NCBI GenBank assembly: GCA_023251155.1
Contig: JAHEZH010000005.1
Location: forward strand, 1-64,000
Length of the DNA: 64,000 bases
DNA from: Flammeovirgaceae bacterium
GTDB lineage: Bacteria > Bacteroidota > Bacteroidia > Cytophagales > Cyclobacteriaceae
Reading direction: 5' to 3'
Part shown: piece after piece, positions 27,328 to 36,753 of the stretch
Layout: each line of letters begins with the position of its first letter
Numbering within the stretch: position 1 is the first letter of the stretch
Translations under genes and position numbers: made by a program
The notes under the pieces: generated by a model
What the model was told of the DNA's origin: nothing
Database searches by the model: none
The model's input: only the letters and a program-made list of their open reading frames with translations

Positions 27328-28863
27328 ATGGAAACAGTAGAAGCAAAAAAGAAGGTAAAAGCAGTAGAATTTAAGCGTCCTGATTTCAAGCCACATTATG
27401 ACCATTTCATCGGTGGCGAATGGGTGGCACCGGCCAGTGGAGAGTATTTTGATAACATTTCGCCTATCGATGGAAAGGTATTTACGCGCGCAGCACGTGG
27501 TACAAAAGAAGATATTGAGAAAGCATTGGATGCGGCACATCAGGCATTTCCCGCATGGAGTAAATCAACCCCTGCTTACCGCAGCAATCTATTGTTGAAA
27601 GTAGCGCAGGTAATTGAAGACAACCTCGAATACCTCGCACAGGTAGAAACGGTGGACAACGGTAAAGCCATCCGTGAAACACGCGCTGCCGATTTGCCTT
27701 TGGTAATCGATCACTTCCGCTACTTTGCGGGCGTGATCCGTGGGGAAGAAGGTGTGGTGTCAGAACACGATGAAAACACGGTGAGTATGGTGTTGCACGA
27801 ACCGCTCGGTGTGGTAGGGCAAATCATTCCATGGAATTTTCCGTTGCTGATGGCTACCTGGAAAATTGCCCCTGCATTGGCAGCCGGATGTTGCACGGTG
27901 GTTAAACCCGCAGAGCAAACACCAACATCGATCATGGTGTTGATGGAATTGATTGGCAGCATCCTTCCTGCAGGGGTACTGAACGTAGTTACCGGTTTTG
28001 GTGTAGAGGCCGGTAAGCCACTGGCCCAGTCGTCACGTATTGCCAAGATTTCGTTTACCGGTGAAACCACTACCGGCCGGTTGATTCTTCAGTATGCCTC
28101 GGAGAATATTATTCCTGCTACGATGGAACTGGGTGGAAAGTCGCCCAACATTTTCTTCCCTTCTGTAGCCGATGCCGATGATGATTTTTTTGATAAAGCC
28201 ATTGAAGGTGCCGTGATGTTTGCGTTGAACCAGGGTGAAATATGTACTTGTCCTTCACGCATACTTGTGCACGAAAGCATTTACGATAAATTTATCCAGC
28301 GGGTGATCGAAAGAACAAAGGCCATCAAAACAGGTCATCCACTGGATGGAACCGTAATGATGGGAGCTCAGGCATCGAATGATCAGTATGAAAAAATCAA
28401 ATCGTATTTGAAGATAGGCAAGGAAGAAGGAGCGGAAGTACTGACCGGCGGGGACGTGAACAAACTCGATGGAGAACTGGAAGGAGGTTATTACATTCAG
28501 CCAACGATTTTCAAGGGAAACAACAAGATGCGTATTTTCCAGGAAGAGATTTTCGGACCTGTCGTTTGCGTCACTACGTTCAAGACAACGGAAGAAGCAT
28601 TGCAGATTGCCAATGATACACTGTACGGATTAGGTGCCGGTGTATGGACACGTGATGCGCATGAGTTGTATACGGTGCCACGCGCGATCCAGGCAGGTCG
28701 TGTATGGGTGAACAACTATCATGCTTACCCGGCTCACGCGCCCTTTGGTGGCTACAAGAAATCAGGTTTTGGCAGAGAGAATCACAAGATGATGCTGGAG
28801 CACTACCGCCAGACCAAGAACATGCTGATCTCTTACGATAAGAAGAAGCTCGGGTTCTTTTAA
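27328..28863 (+). CDS. NAD-dependent aldehyde dehydrogenase (AldB/AcoD-like)
   Basis: A 511-residue cytosolic enzyme oxidising aldehydes to acids, most like the acetaldehyde dehydrogenases of the AldB/ExaC group. Cofactor and active-site motifs: [20 protein letters not shown] (about 165-184), FTGETTTG (about 241), MELGGKSPN (general base Glu about 266) and [11 protein letters not shown] (catalytic Cys about 303). The ATG at 27328 is used; an upstream TTG would add ten unrelated residues. The DUF779 gene that often accompanies this enzyme follows, and a divergent AraC regulator precedes it. Confidence 0.93.
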   Translation: METVEAKKKVKAVEFKRPDFKPHYDHFIGGEWVAPASGEYFDNISPIDGKVFTRAARGTKEDIEKALDAAHQAFPAWSKSTPAYRSNLLLKVAQVIEDNLEYLAQVETVDNGKAIRETRAADLPLVIDHFRYFAGVIRGEEGVVSEHDENTVSMVLHEPLGVVGQIIPWNFPLLMATWKIAPALAAGCCTVVKPAEQTPTSIMVLMELIGSILPAGVLNVVTGFGVEAGKPLAQSSRIAKISFTGETTTGRLILQYASENIIPATMELGGKSPNIFFPSVADADDDFFDKAIEGAVMFALNQGEICTCPSRILVHESIYDKFIQRVIERTKAIKTGHPLDGTVMMGAQASNDQYEKIKSYLKIGKEEGAEVLTGGDVNKLDGELEGGYYIQPTIFKGNNKMRIFQEEIFGPVVCVTTFKTTEEALQIANDTLYGLGAGVWTRDAHELYTVPRAIQAGRVWVNNYHAYPAHAPFGGYKKSGFGRENHKMMLEHYRQTKNMLISYDKKKLGFF

Positions 28864-28974
28864 TGGTAATTTTTAATGGCAGAGGTACAGCGTACACCAA
28901 ATTATCCTGAATGGAAACTCAGTAATACGTGTGCGTTGCGCCTTCGCTTCTTTGTGTGAAATGAATGGATACTC

Positions 28975-29358
28975 ATGTCAATCGAGAAAGTAAAAGTAAC
29001 ACCGGCAGCCTGTACAGTGATTGATATGCTCCGAAAGCAGCAGGGTGAGCTGATGTTTCATCAAAGCGGTGGCTGCTGTGATGGTTCGCAACCCATGTGC
29101 TTTACCAAAGGTGAATTCAGAATTGGTGAAAGCGATGTGCTTTTAGGTGAAGTGCATGGATGCGAATTTTATATGGCACGCGATCAGTATGAATACTGGA
29201 AACATACCGAACTCACCCTGGATGTGACCGAAGGACGAGGAGCCAGTTTCTCCTTGGAGATTCCGCTCGGGCTTCGGTTTATCATTCACTCGCGGTTGTT
29301 TACCGAAGAAGAATTTCGCCTGCTGAAAGAAGAGGATAAAGTTGGATTGGTTGATTGA
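28975..29358 (+). CDS. DUF779 protein
   Basis: A 127-residue cytosolic protein with the family signature HQSGGCCDGSQPMC (about 29-42): three closely spaced cysteines and an Asp that could bind metal. DUF779 genes are frequently found beside AldB/AcoD-type aldehyde dehydrogenases, as here (111 bases downstream, same strand, shared terminator). Its biochemical role is not known; it might help the dehydrogenase or handle its metal or redox state. Confidence 0.9.
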   Translation: MSIEKVKVTPAACTVIDMLRKQQGELMFHQSGGCCDGSQPMCFTKGEFRIGESDVLLGEVHGCEFYMARDQYEYWKHTELTLDVTEGRGASFSLEIPLGLRFIIHSRLFTEEEFRLLKEEDKVGLVD

Positions 29359-29364
29359 AGAAGT

Positions 29365-29405
29365 AAAATCCGATCGTTGTCCTTTATTCAACGATCGGAT
29401 TTTTT
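29365..29405. terminator. bidirectional intrinsic terminator
   Basis: AAAATCCGATCGTTG (29365-29379) and CAACGATCGGATTTT (29389-29403) form a 15-bp stem between convergent genes, followed by T residues on the plus strand and on the minus strand. Confidence 0.88.
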
Positions 29406-29413
29406 AGTTCAGC

Positions 29414-30694
29414 TTAAAAACTTTTGAAGATCTTTTCGGCTTTCTCCACGGTCTCATCCAGGTCTTTTTGCGAAAGTGCAATAGACAGGAACCAGGTTTC
29501 GTACGCAGAAGGAGGAAGGTAGATGCCGGCTTCCAACAGACCATGAAAGAATTTTTTGAAACGATCATTGTCCCCTTTTCTGGCTTCTTCAAAATCGGTG
29601 ACTTTGCCTTCGCAGAAGTGAACGCTGATCATGGAGCCAAGCTGATTGATGGCTAACGGTATGGAATATTGCTGAGAGAGCCGGGCAAATGAACTGGCCA
29701 GGAATTTTGTTTTTACATCCAGCTCTTTATAAATCTCCGGATGATGGTTCAGCATTTGCAGCGTAGCATAACCCGCGGCCATGGCGATCGGGTTACCCGA
29801 TAACGTTCCGGCCTGGTACACGTCTCCCAGCGGAGCAATTCGGCTCATGATTTCTTTCTTGCCTGCAAAAGCACCTACCGGCATTCCACCACCAATTACT
29901 TTTCCGTACGTCATCAGGTCGGCTTGTATGCCCAGTACTTCCTGTGCTCCACCTTTTGCCAGACGAAAGCCCGTCATCACTTCATCGAAGATCAATACAA
30001 TACCGTGCCGGGTGCATTCTTCACGCAGCATTTCAAGGAAGCCGGCAACTGGAGGAACACAGCCCATGTTACCGGCTACTGGTTCGACAATGATAGCGGC
30101 AAGCTCTGCACGGTGTTGATTCACTACTGCTTTAACTTCTTCAGTATGATTGAACTGTGCGACCAATGTATCTTCGGATACGGCAGTGGGAATTCCACCG
30201 GCTACTTTTATTCCTAACGTGGCCAGACCACTTCCTGCTTTTTTAAGGAATGCATCGGCATGACCGTGATAGTGTCCTTCAAACTTCAATATCTTCGAGC
30301 GCCCGGTGTATCCCCTCGCCAACCGTACCGCCGACATGCATGCTTCTGTTCCTGAGCTGACCATGCGGATCATGTCCACATTCGGAACCATCTGTGTAAT
30401 GAGCTTTGCTACTTCGGTTTCCATCTCGGTGGGTGTGCCATACGAGAAACCTTTGTGAAGCTGTTTCTCTACTGCTTCCACCACAGCGGGGTGACGGTGG
30501 CCAAGAATCATCGGACCCCAGGAGTTGATGTAGTCAATGTAGCGTTTTTCATCCGCGCCATAGAGGTACGCTCCTTCACCACCTTTCATGAACACAGGTG
30601 TGCCACCTACTTGCCGGAAAGCACGCACAGGTGAATTCACTCCACCGGGAATGTATTTTTGCGCTTCGGAGAAAAGGGATTCGTTTTTGGTCAT
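29414..30694 (-). CDS. hemL: glutamate-1-semialdehyde 2,1-aminomutase
   Basis: The PLP enzyme that turns glutamate-1-semialdehyde into 5-aminolevulinate, the second step of the C5 route. 426 residues, a class III aminotransferase fold. Visible: IPGGVNSPVRAF (about 14-25), the PLP-phosphate and ring region VSSGTEACMSAVRLARG, FDEVMTGFRL (Asp contacting the cofactor) and YGKVIGGGMPVGAF with the Schiff-base Lys (about 265). It is the last gene of the leftward heme operon, 81 bases after hemB, and ends at a strong terminator. Confidence 0.96.
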   Translation of the reverse strand: MTKNESLFSEAQKYIPGGVNSPVRAFRQVGGTPVFMKGGEGAYLYGADEKRYIDYINSWGPMILGHRHPAVVEAVEKQLHKGFSYGTPTEMETEVAKLITQMVPNVDMIRMVSSGTEACMSAVRLARGYTGRSKILKFEGHYHGHADAFLKKAGSGLATLGIKVAGGIPTAVSEDTLVAQFNHTEEVKAVVNQHRAELAAIIVEPVAGNMGCVPPVAGFLEMLREECTRHGIVLIFDEVMTGFRLAKGGAQEVLGIQADLMTYGKVIGGGMPVGAFAGKKEIMSRIAPLGDVYQAGTLSGNPIAMAAGYATLQMLNHHPEIYKELDVKTKFLASSFARLSQQYSIPLAINQLGSMISVHFCEGKVTDFEEARKGDNDRFKKFFHGLLEAGIYLPPSAYETWFLSIALSQKDLDETVEKAEKIFKSF

Positions 30695-30775
30695 AGGTTG
30701 ATTTTTGAATGTTCTTTGATTTTTTCAAGCCAGGGCGCAAGCCGCTAAGAGTAAGCAGCAAAACAGCTCTGCTGA

Positions 30776-31768
30776 TTAACTTATCGTACCTGACGCGTAA
30801 TATATTCTCGCATATTCCTTGGCGAAATAGGTAGCAATCACATCGGCACCGGCTCTGCGTATGGCAAACAATGACTCCATCATTGCAGCATCATGATTGA
30901 GCCACCCTTTTTCAGCCGCCGCTTTGATCTGTGCATACTCTCCCGATACCTGGTAAGCCGCTACGGGCACATGTACGTTTTGTTTCACGCGATGAATGAT
31001 GTCTAAGTAAGCTCCCGCGGGTTTCACCATTACCATGTCTGCACCTTCGTCTACATCGGTCAATGCTTCTTTCACCGATTCTTCGCTGTTGCGGAAATCC
31101 ATCTGGTACGTTTTTTTATCACCAAAACCCGGAGCACTGTCCAATGCATCTCTGAAGGGCCCGTAATAACACGATGCATACTTTGCCGAATACGCTAAGA
31201 TACCCGTGTTGATAAACCCTTTTTCATCCAATGCTTTACGAATATAGCTGACACGACCGTCCATCATATCAGAAGGGGCAACAAAGTCGGCACCGGCTTC
31301 GGCATGTGATACAGACATCCGCATCAATACGTCAACAGTAGGGTCGTTTACGATTTGCTGATTCGCTACGATGCCGTCATGCCCATAGCTGGAATAGGGA
31401 TCAAGTGCGACATCCGTCATCACGGTGATGCTTTGATCGAAGGCTTTTATTTTGCGAATAGCACGTTGCATCAACCCATCCGGATTGAGTGCTTCTTTGC
31501 CGGTATTGTCTTTCAGTTCATCGGCTGCTTTTACAAACAGCAAAACGGTTTTCAGTTTCAGTTCTGTCAGCTCCTGCAGTTCCTTTTCTATCCCGCTGAA
31601 GCGAATGCGCAGGTAGCCCGGCATGGAGGGAATACTCAACTCCTTCTCTGTATCCTCAACGATGAACAAAGGCACAATTAATTGCCTTGGCGACAAAGAG
31701 GTTTCCGCAACCAGATCACGTACCGTTTGTGTTGTTCTTAACCTGCGATGGCGGTGAGTCAGTTCCAT
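30776..31768 (-). CDS. hemB: porphobilinogen synthase (ALA dehydratase), Zn-independent type
   Basis: Condenses two aminolevulinates to porphobilinogen. About 330 residues from the ATG at 31768, two bases after the hemF stop. Catalytic lysines lie in YSAKYASCYYGPFRDA (about 195) and MVKPAGAYLD (about 250). Where zinc-dependent enzymes have a three-cysteine site (CxCx..HC), this one has VALDPYSSYGHDG, with Asp in place of Cys, as in the Mg-stimulated Pseudomonas/plant-type enzymes. The upstream TTG at 31774 is less likely as a start. Confidence 0.95.
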   Translation of the reverse strand: MELTHRHRRLRTTQTVRDLVAETSLSPRQLIVPLFIVEDTEKELSIPSMPGYLRIRFSGIEKELQELTELKLKTVLLFVKAADELKDNTGKEALNPDGLMQRAIRKIKAFDQSITVMTDVALDPYSSYGHDGIVANQQIVNDPTVDVLMRMSVSHAEAGADFVAPSDMMDGRVSYIRKALDEKGFINTGILAYSAKYASCYYGPFRDALDSAPGFGDKKTYQMDFRNSEESVKEALTDVDEGADMVMVKPAGAYLDIIHRVKQNVHVPVAAYQVSGEYAQIKAAAEKGWLNHDAAMMESLFAIRRAGADVIATYFAKEYARIYYASGTIS

Positions 31769-31770
31769 AA

Positions 31771-32679
31771 TCAAATCCAGTTTTTGGGTTGACGTAATAC
31801 GTTCACTAATTTTTCTTCTTCACTGTTCTTTTCCGGTGCATCATGATAATCGAAACGGACGCGTGCCGGTAAGCTCATTAAGATACTCTCTGTTCTTCCA
31901 TTCGATTTCAATCCGAAGATGGTTCCGCGATCGTGAATAAGATTAAACTCCACATAACGACCACGCCGGAGTTCCTGCCAGTGCACATTCTTCTCCGTAT
32001 AAGTTTCGTTCCTTCTTTTCTTTACAATGGGGAGATAGGCCTCCAGAAACGCCTGACCGTTGGCTTTGGAAAATTCAAACCAGAAATCCTTGGAATATTT
32101 TTCATCCGCACGCAGGTAGTCATAGAAAATGCCCCCGATACCGCGGCTTTCATTTTGCCGGTGACGGTTAACAAAGTATTCATCGCACTGTTTCTTGAAT
32201 TGGGGATAGAACGATACATCGAATGAATCGCAGGCGGTTTTGAAAGTCTGATGAAAGTGAATCGCATCTTCATCGTAGAGATAATACGGAGTGAGATCAG
32301 CGCCACCACCGAACCAGCTGTCCACCATGTTCTTTTGCTCATCATACAATTCGAAATAGCGAAAGTTGGCATGTGTGGTGGGTACCTTCGGGTTGTCAGG
32401 ATGAATGACCAGCGAAATACCGCAAGCAAAGAAAGCGCTTCCTTTGGTAGGAAGTTGCTGAGCTAATAGGGGAGACAACTCTCCGTATACTACGGAAGTA
32501 TTCACTCCACCTTTCTCAAATACTTTTCCATTCTGGATAACACGTGTTAACCCACCGCCACCACCTTCGCGCTGCCATTGATCTTTTTCAAATTGAGCAA
32601 CACCATCTTCCGCCCCCAGTGCATCGCAGATTTGTGTTTGAAGGGTCTCAATGAATTGTATGAAATCTTCTTTCTTCAT
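31771..32679 (-). CDS. hemF: oxygen-dependent coproporphyrinogen III oxidase
   Basis: Oxidatively decarboxylates coproporphyrinogen III to protoporphyrinogen IX using O2. 302 residues, the normal HemF length. Family signatures: WQREGGGGGLTRV near the N-terminus, KVPTTHANFRYFEL, the active-site stretch WFGGGADLTPYYLYDED (about 120-137), RRGRYVEFNLIHDRGT and SLPARVRFDY. This and the O2-dependent HemG nearby point to aerobic heme synthesis; no hemN lies in the window. The stop precedes hemB by two bases, so translation is likely coupled. Confidence 0.96.
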   Translation of the reverse strand: MKKEDFIQFIETLQTQICDALGAEDGVAQFEKDQWQREGGGGGLTRVIQNGKVFEKGGVNTSVVYGELSPLLAQQLPTKGSAFFACGISLVIHPDNPKVPTTHANFRYFELYDEQKNMVDSWFGGGADLTPYYLYDEDAIHFHQTFKTACDSFDVSFYPQFKKQCDEYFVNRHRQNESRGIGGIFYDYLRADEKYSKDFWFEFSKANGQAFLEAYLPIVKKRRNETYTEKNVHWQELRRGRYVEFNLIHDRGTIFGLKSNGRTESILMSLPARVRFDYHDAPEKNSEEEKLVNVLRQPKNWI

Positions 32680-32733
32680 TTTAATTGCACAGATTACACC
32701 GATGTTTATAAACTATTTTTCATATCCTGAGCT

Positions 32734-33777
32734 TTAGCCCACATTCCCAACACCCGATTTATAATTCTTTACTGCTTCCACAAACGCAATCGCATTCTCC
32801 ACCGGAACGTTCGGTAAAATGCCGTGCCCCAGGTTGGCAATGTACCGTTGTGTGCCAAAACCGTTGATCATCTTGTTCACTTCTTCAGTGATGAACTTTG
32901 GCGAAGCCAGCAATTTAGTCGGATCAAAATTTCCCTGCAGGGTGATCTTGTTTTGTGTAATCGCTCTTGCTTTATCGGCAGGTATGGTCCAATCCAGGCC
33001 TAATGCGGTAGCGCCAATGTCTGTGAGGTTTTCTAATCCAAAGCCGATGTCTTTGGCAAAGAAGATTACCGGCAAGCTGGTATTGAGTGCGCCGATTATT
33101 TTTTTGTTGTATTGCAGTGAATAGGTTTTATAATCTTCCGGACTTAACACACCTGCCCAGCTATCAAATAACTGAATGGCCTGCACACCTGCCTGTACTT
33201 TTGCTTTCAGGTATTGAATGGTAGCATCGGTGATTTTGCTTAATAGCTGATGGGCCAGTTCAGGTTCAGCAAAACAAAACTGGCGTGCTTTGTCAAATGT
33301 TTTGCTGCCACCACCTTCAATCATGTAGCAGAAGATCGTCCAGGGTGCTCCGGCAAAACCGATCAGTGGAACATCTCCGTTCAGTTCGTTTAATGTCAGC
33401 GTGATGGCTTTCATCACATAATCCAGCCGCTGGGCAATGTCTGCAGTGACGAGTTCATCGATTTGTTTTTTGGTACGGATCGGATTGGGGATGACCGGAC
33501 CTTTGCCTTCCACCATTACCACTTCCACATTCATGGCTTGGGGAATAACCAGGATATCCGAAAACAGAATAGCCGCATCGACACCGATTTGCCGTATCGG
33601 CATCACCGTGATTTCACATGCCAGTTCCGGATTCTGTACACGATCAAAGAATTCATGTTCGGCTCTCAGCTTTCTGAAATCAGGAAGGTAGCGTCCCGCT
33701 TGTCGCATCATCCATACCGGTGGACGTTCTACCTTTTCCCCGCGAAGGGCTCTCATTAATAAATCATTCTTTAACAT
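32734..33777 (-). CDS. hemE: uroporphyrinogen decarboxylase
   Basis: Removes four acetate carboxyls from uroporphyrinogen III to give coproporphyrinogen III. 347 residues. Signatures: RPPVWMMRQAGRYLP (conserved RQAGR, about 18-32), AAILFSDILVIP with the essential Asp (about 73), GFAGAPWTIFCYMIEGGGS and NLGHGILPNVP near the end. Its start overlaps the end of hemD by 14 bases, and hemF follows 54 bases later. Confidence 0.96.
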   Translation of the reverse strand: MLKNDLLMRALRGEKVERPPVWMMRQAGRYLPDFRKLRAEHEFFDRVQNPELACEITVMPIRQIGVDAAILFSDILVIPQAMNVEVVMVEGKGPVIPNPIRTKKQIDELVTADIAQRLDYVMKAITLTLNELNGDVPLIGFAGAPWTIFCYMIEGGGSKTFDKARQFCFAEPELAHQLLSKITDATIQYLKAKVQAGVQAIQLFDSWAGVLSPEDYKTYSLQYNKKIIGALNTSLPVIFFAKDIGFGLENLTDIGATALGLDWTIPADKARAITQNKITLQGNFDPTKLLASPKFITEEVNKMINGFGTQRYIANLGHGILPNVPVENAIAFVEAVKNYKSGVGNVG

Positions 33778-34453
33778 GAACCTGGTGTGTATAGTAAGTA
33801 ATCAGTTGATCAATCAGTTTTTCCTGTGAAGGAGAAGATGCGATATGAATCGGTGCTTTTGTTTTGGAGGCAAGGTAATGGGCGGTGGTGGGACCGATGC
33901 AGAAACAAACAGTCGAGGGAGAAAGCGTATTGTTGATAAAGAAACTATCTACGGCACTGGGGCTGAAAAACAGAATCGCATCTATAAAATCGTGGACCAG
34001 AACCGGAGTGAGCGTTGTTTGATAGACGATCACCTCTTCTACTTGAATGTGTGCCGCTTTTACTGTTTCCGGTAATTCCTCGCGATGAATGTTACCGCAA
34101 AAGAAAACAGCCGATCGGGGTTGCGCCTGTACCAGTTTATCTGCAAGCGATTGGGCATCGTCTGCTTCAATAGCTACAGTGATGTGATTTTCAAGCAGTA
34201 CTTTTTTTGTTTCTCCCGATGTACAGGCAATCTTCTTTCCCTGGAGTGCAATGCCTGCATTCAAAACGATTTTGACCGCAGTGGAGCTGGTAAATACAAA
34301 ATACTCCGCCTCCGTATTTTCAAAATAGGTAAACGCAAGGGGGGTGGTTTGGATAAATCTTTTTTCAATGATCTCGATGCCGTGCGCCATGGCCTTATCC
34401 GCAAGACCTGGTTTGAGTAGTTTGGTCGATAATATGGTGGCGGCAAAGGTCAA
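33764..34453 (-). CDS. hemD: uroporphyrinogen-III synthase
   Basis: Closes and inverts ring D of hydroxymethylbilane to form uroporphyrinogen III. 229 residues, with the weak sequence conservation usual for HemD: AEYFVFTSSTAVKIVL near residue 50, a central KVLLENH segment and ILFFSPSAVDSFF followed by CFCIGPTTAHYL in the second domain. Position between hemC and hemE supports the call. The best start is TTG at 34453, overlapping the hemC stop as TTGA, which suggests translational coupling. Confidence 0.88.
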   Translation of the reverse strand: MTFAATILSTKLLKPGLADKAMAHGIEIIEKRFIQTTPLAFTYFENTEAEYFVFTSSTAVKIVLNAGIALQGKKIACTSGETKKVLLENHITVAIEADDAQSLADKLVQAQPRSAVFFCGNIHREELPETVKAAHIQVEEVIVYQTTLTPVLVHDFIDAILFFSPSAVDSFFINNTLSPSTVCFCIGPTTAHYLASKTKAPIHIASSPSQEKLIDQLITYYTHQVHVKE

Positions 34454-35376
34454 AGTTTCATCTCTGGTTTGGCTGCGAAAATCTCCTTCAGTATGGATGC
34501 CCCTTCCGTGGATGCAATGACTTCTTCCGCGCAGACGCGACCTGCATGTTCAAAATCAGCTTCCGCAAAAGTTTTCGTCACGATGATTTTTCTTTTACCA
34601 TCAAGACTATGAACCGCGCCTTCAAAGTGAAGTGAGCCGTTTTTCATTTTTACCAATGAACTGATCGGGGCCGAGCATCCGCCTTTTAGTTCATGCAGGA
34701 ACATGCGTTCTGCCGTTACGTTCATGAACGTGGGCGGATGATTGATTTTGCTCAGCTGCGCCATCACTTCATCATCGTCCTCACGGCAGACAATGGCTAC
34801 CGCTCCCTGACCGGGTGCGGGCAGCATCCAGTCCAGTGGATGTACATTTTCTACTTTCAGTTCAAGGCGATCGATCGCCGCTTTCGCCATCAGCAATCCA
34901 TCCCAATCCGATTCCAGTAATTTTTTGATGCGTGTCTCCACATTGCCACGAACGTTTTCAATGCGATGATGCGGATACCGTTCCAGCCACTGAGCTTTTC
35001 TGCGAATGCTACTGGTTGCCAAAGTGAATGGCTTACCCTCAACGGGCAATCCGTTTTTAGTAATCAATACATCGTGGTAATCCGCACGCTCCAATACCGC
35101 GGCCAGCTTTAATCCTTTAGCTAACATGATGGGCACATCTTTTAATGAATGCACCGCCACATTCGCCTGGTGGCTGAGCAAGGCAATGTCCAGTTCTTTG
35201 GTGAACACACCCTGTACTCCTAATTCATAAATTGGTTTTACCAGGTCAATGTCACCGGTGCTGTTTACCGGAATAATTTCGCAGTGATTACCAAGCCGGG
35301 TGAGTTGCGATGCGACAGCATTGGTTTGCCATAAAGCAAGACGACTGCTTCGCGTGGCCAGTTGTAGTACACGCAT
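34450..35376 (-). CDS. hemC: hydroxymethylbilane synthase (porphobilinogen deaminase)
   Basis: Polymerises four porphobilinogens. 308 residues. N-terminal LATRSSRLALWQTNAV is the family start, VHSLKDVP (about 78-85) carries the catalytic Asp, followed by SSIRRKAQW and GCSAPISSLV with the Cys (about 242) that holds the dipyrromethane cofactor. The ATG at 35376 is firmly set by homology, so its first 89 bases overlap the out-of-frame 3' end of the hemA frame. Confidence 0.96.
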   Translation of the reverse strand: MRVLQLATRSSRLALWQTNAVASQLTRLGNHCEIIPVNSTGDIDLVKPIYELGVQGVFTKELDIALLSHQANVAVHSLKDVPIMLAKGLKLAAVLERADYHDVLITKNGLPVEGKPFTLATSSIRRKAQWLERYPHHRIENVRGNVETRIKKLLESDWDGLLMAKAAIDRLELKVENVHPLDWMLPAPGQGAVAIVCREDDDEVMAQLSKINHPPTFMNVTAERMFLHELKGGCSAPISSLVKMKNGSLHFEGAVHSLDGKRKIIVTKTFAEADFEHAGRVCAEEVIASTEGASILKEIFAAKPEMKL

Positions 35377-36592
35377 GGGTTTTTATTTCTTTTTTCTCTG
35401 CTGACGGAGAGGGTAACAGATCCGGAAAATTATGTTGTAATACCAGCAGCATGGATTGTTGTGTGCGCTCGCTGTAAGGTGCCAGTGAAGAATCCACCAA
35501 TGCCGTTTCCTGCCATTGCTGAAATATGGTATGAAGTGCTTTGCGAGATACCGTTTTACCGGCACCACCCTGCACATGACCGGCTACTGAAAAATAATGA
35601 TGACGGAATGACCACTCTGTAAACTGCTGGGTAAACCTGGTGATGATGGCCTCTACCTTGGGTACTTCCGCTAAACGTGCGCTCACGGTATATTTTATTT
35701 TCTCCGAGATCGTATCGACATCCAGAATGTCAACACGGCCTGATTCATAGACTTCCTTGGCTACATTCTGGGGTACCGAGAGATCGTAGATCACGTTGAC
35801 GGTGGAATGTTCCAGATGATGAAGATATACTACGGGTTGCTGTGCATTGGTAGCGACAATCAGTGCATCGCTGGTTTCCAGCGCGGTGCTGAGGTCATTC
35901 AATGAATAAGCAGTGGTTTGATACCGGTCAGCAATCAAATTCAGTTTTTCCTGATCGCGGTTGACCAGGTTGATTTTTACTTCCGGTAAGAACTTGCGAA
36001 TGTATTTGATGGTAAGCTCCCCCGTTTCACCGGCACCAACAATAGTCACTTCACTTAGTGAAGGCTGCTGAATCAGTTGCTGCACGACCGCATACGAAAC
36101 AGAAAGTGTTCCATCGGAAAAGGAAGTGGTATTCTTCACTTCTTTAGATGCCTGCAATGAAAAATTAAAAAGCTTTTCCAGATAACCATTGGTGCGGTTA
36201 TGATGTTTAGCAAGCTGAAAAGAAGATTTGATTTGAGAGATAATTTCGTAATCGCCCGGTATCTGCGAGTCAAGGCCGGAAGCCACTTCAAAAAAATGCT
36301 CGGCTGCTTTAGACCCCTCTTTTATATAGAGACTTTCCTGCATGGCTTCGGTGTTGCCTTTGGCATGTTGCTGCAGCAAACCGGTAAGCAGGTATTCACA
36401 CGGTGCAAACCCGTAAATCTCCGTACGGTTACAGGTGGAGAGGATGAAGAACTCTTTCAGACAATCCGAATCCGTCTGCTTATAGATGTCGGCACACTGC
36501 TGGGAGTTGAATGCAAACAGGTTACGCTGCGTAAGGTCCGTCTTTTTGAAACTTAATCCGACAACAAAAAATCTGTTCACTCCGTGTGTCAC
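35288..36592 (-). CDS. hemA: glutamyl-tRNA reductase, with odd C-terminal extension
   Basis: Reduces glutamyl-tRNA to glutamate-1-semialdehyde with NADPH, the first committed step. Visible: ILSTCNRTEIYGF with the active-site Cys, SGLDSQIPGDYEIISQIK, the Rossmann segment VTIVGAGETGELTIKYI and IYDLSVPQNV. The longest frame begins at TTG 36619; GTG 36592 or 36580 (VNRFFVVGLSF) is more likely. The last about 30 residues (ACTTTGHAKQSSCFMANQ and on) are read out of frame over the start of hemC and look unnatural. An A6 tract at 35390-35395 just before suggests a one-base length change; with five A the protein would end EKKK at a stop (35383-35385) upstream of hemC. Confidence 0.92.
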   Translation of the reverse strand: MTHGVNRFFVVGLSFKKTDLTQRNLFAFNSQQCADIYKQTDSDCLKEFFILSTCNRTEIYGFAPCEYLLTGLLQQHAKGNTEAMQESLYIKEGSKAAEHFFEVASGLDSQIPGDYEIISQIKSSFQLAKHHNRTNGYLEKLFNFSLQASKEVKNTTSFSDGTLSVSYAVVQQLIQQPSLSEVTIVGAGETGELTIKYIRKFLPEVKINLVNRDQEKLNLIADRYQTTAYSLNDLSTALETSDALIVATNAQQPVVYLHHLEHSTVNVIYDLSVPQNVAKEVYESGRVDILDVDTISEKIKYTVSARLAEVPKVEAIITRFTQQFTEWSFRHHYFSVAGHVQGGAGKTVSRKALHTIFQQWQETALVDSSLAPYSERTQQSMLLVLQHNFPDLLPSPSAEKKEIKTHACTTTGHAKQSSCFMANQCCRIATHPAW

Positions 36593-36629
36593 TTCGCTCT
36601 TTTTATGTGAGTATTGCAATTGGAACGCT

Positions 36630-36660
36630 CAAAAGTACAGGAGGGTTCAAGGCAAAAATA
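36630..36660 (-). promoter_or_regulatory. candidate hemA operon promoter boxes
   Basis: Two minus-strand matches to TAnnTTTG lie in the hemA-hemH intergenic region: TATTTTTG (36660-36653) and TACTTTTG (36637-36630). Neither has a good -33 box at 19 bases. If hemA starts at GTG 36592 or 36580, either would give a short ordinary leader. Confidence 0.4.
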
Positions 36661-36753
36661 CCCGTAAACGGATAATTGATGGCCGATGTAAGAAAGAAAA
36701 TCTTTTTTACCCTTAGTAATTTAAAATGCTTATAAATAAGGCAAATTTGCAGC

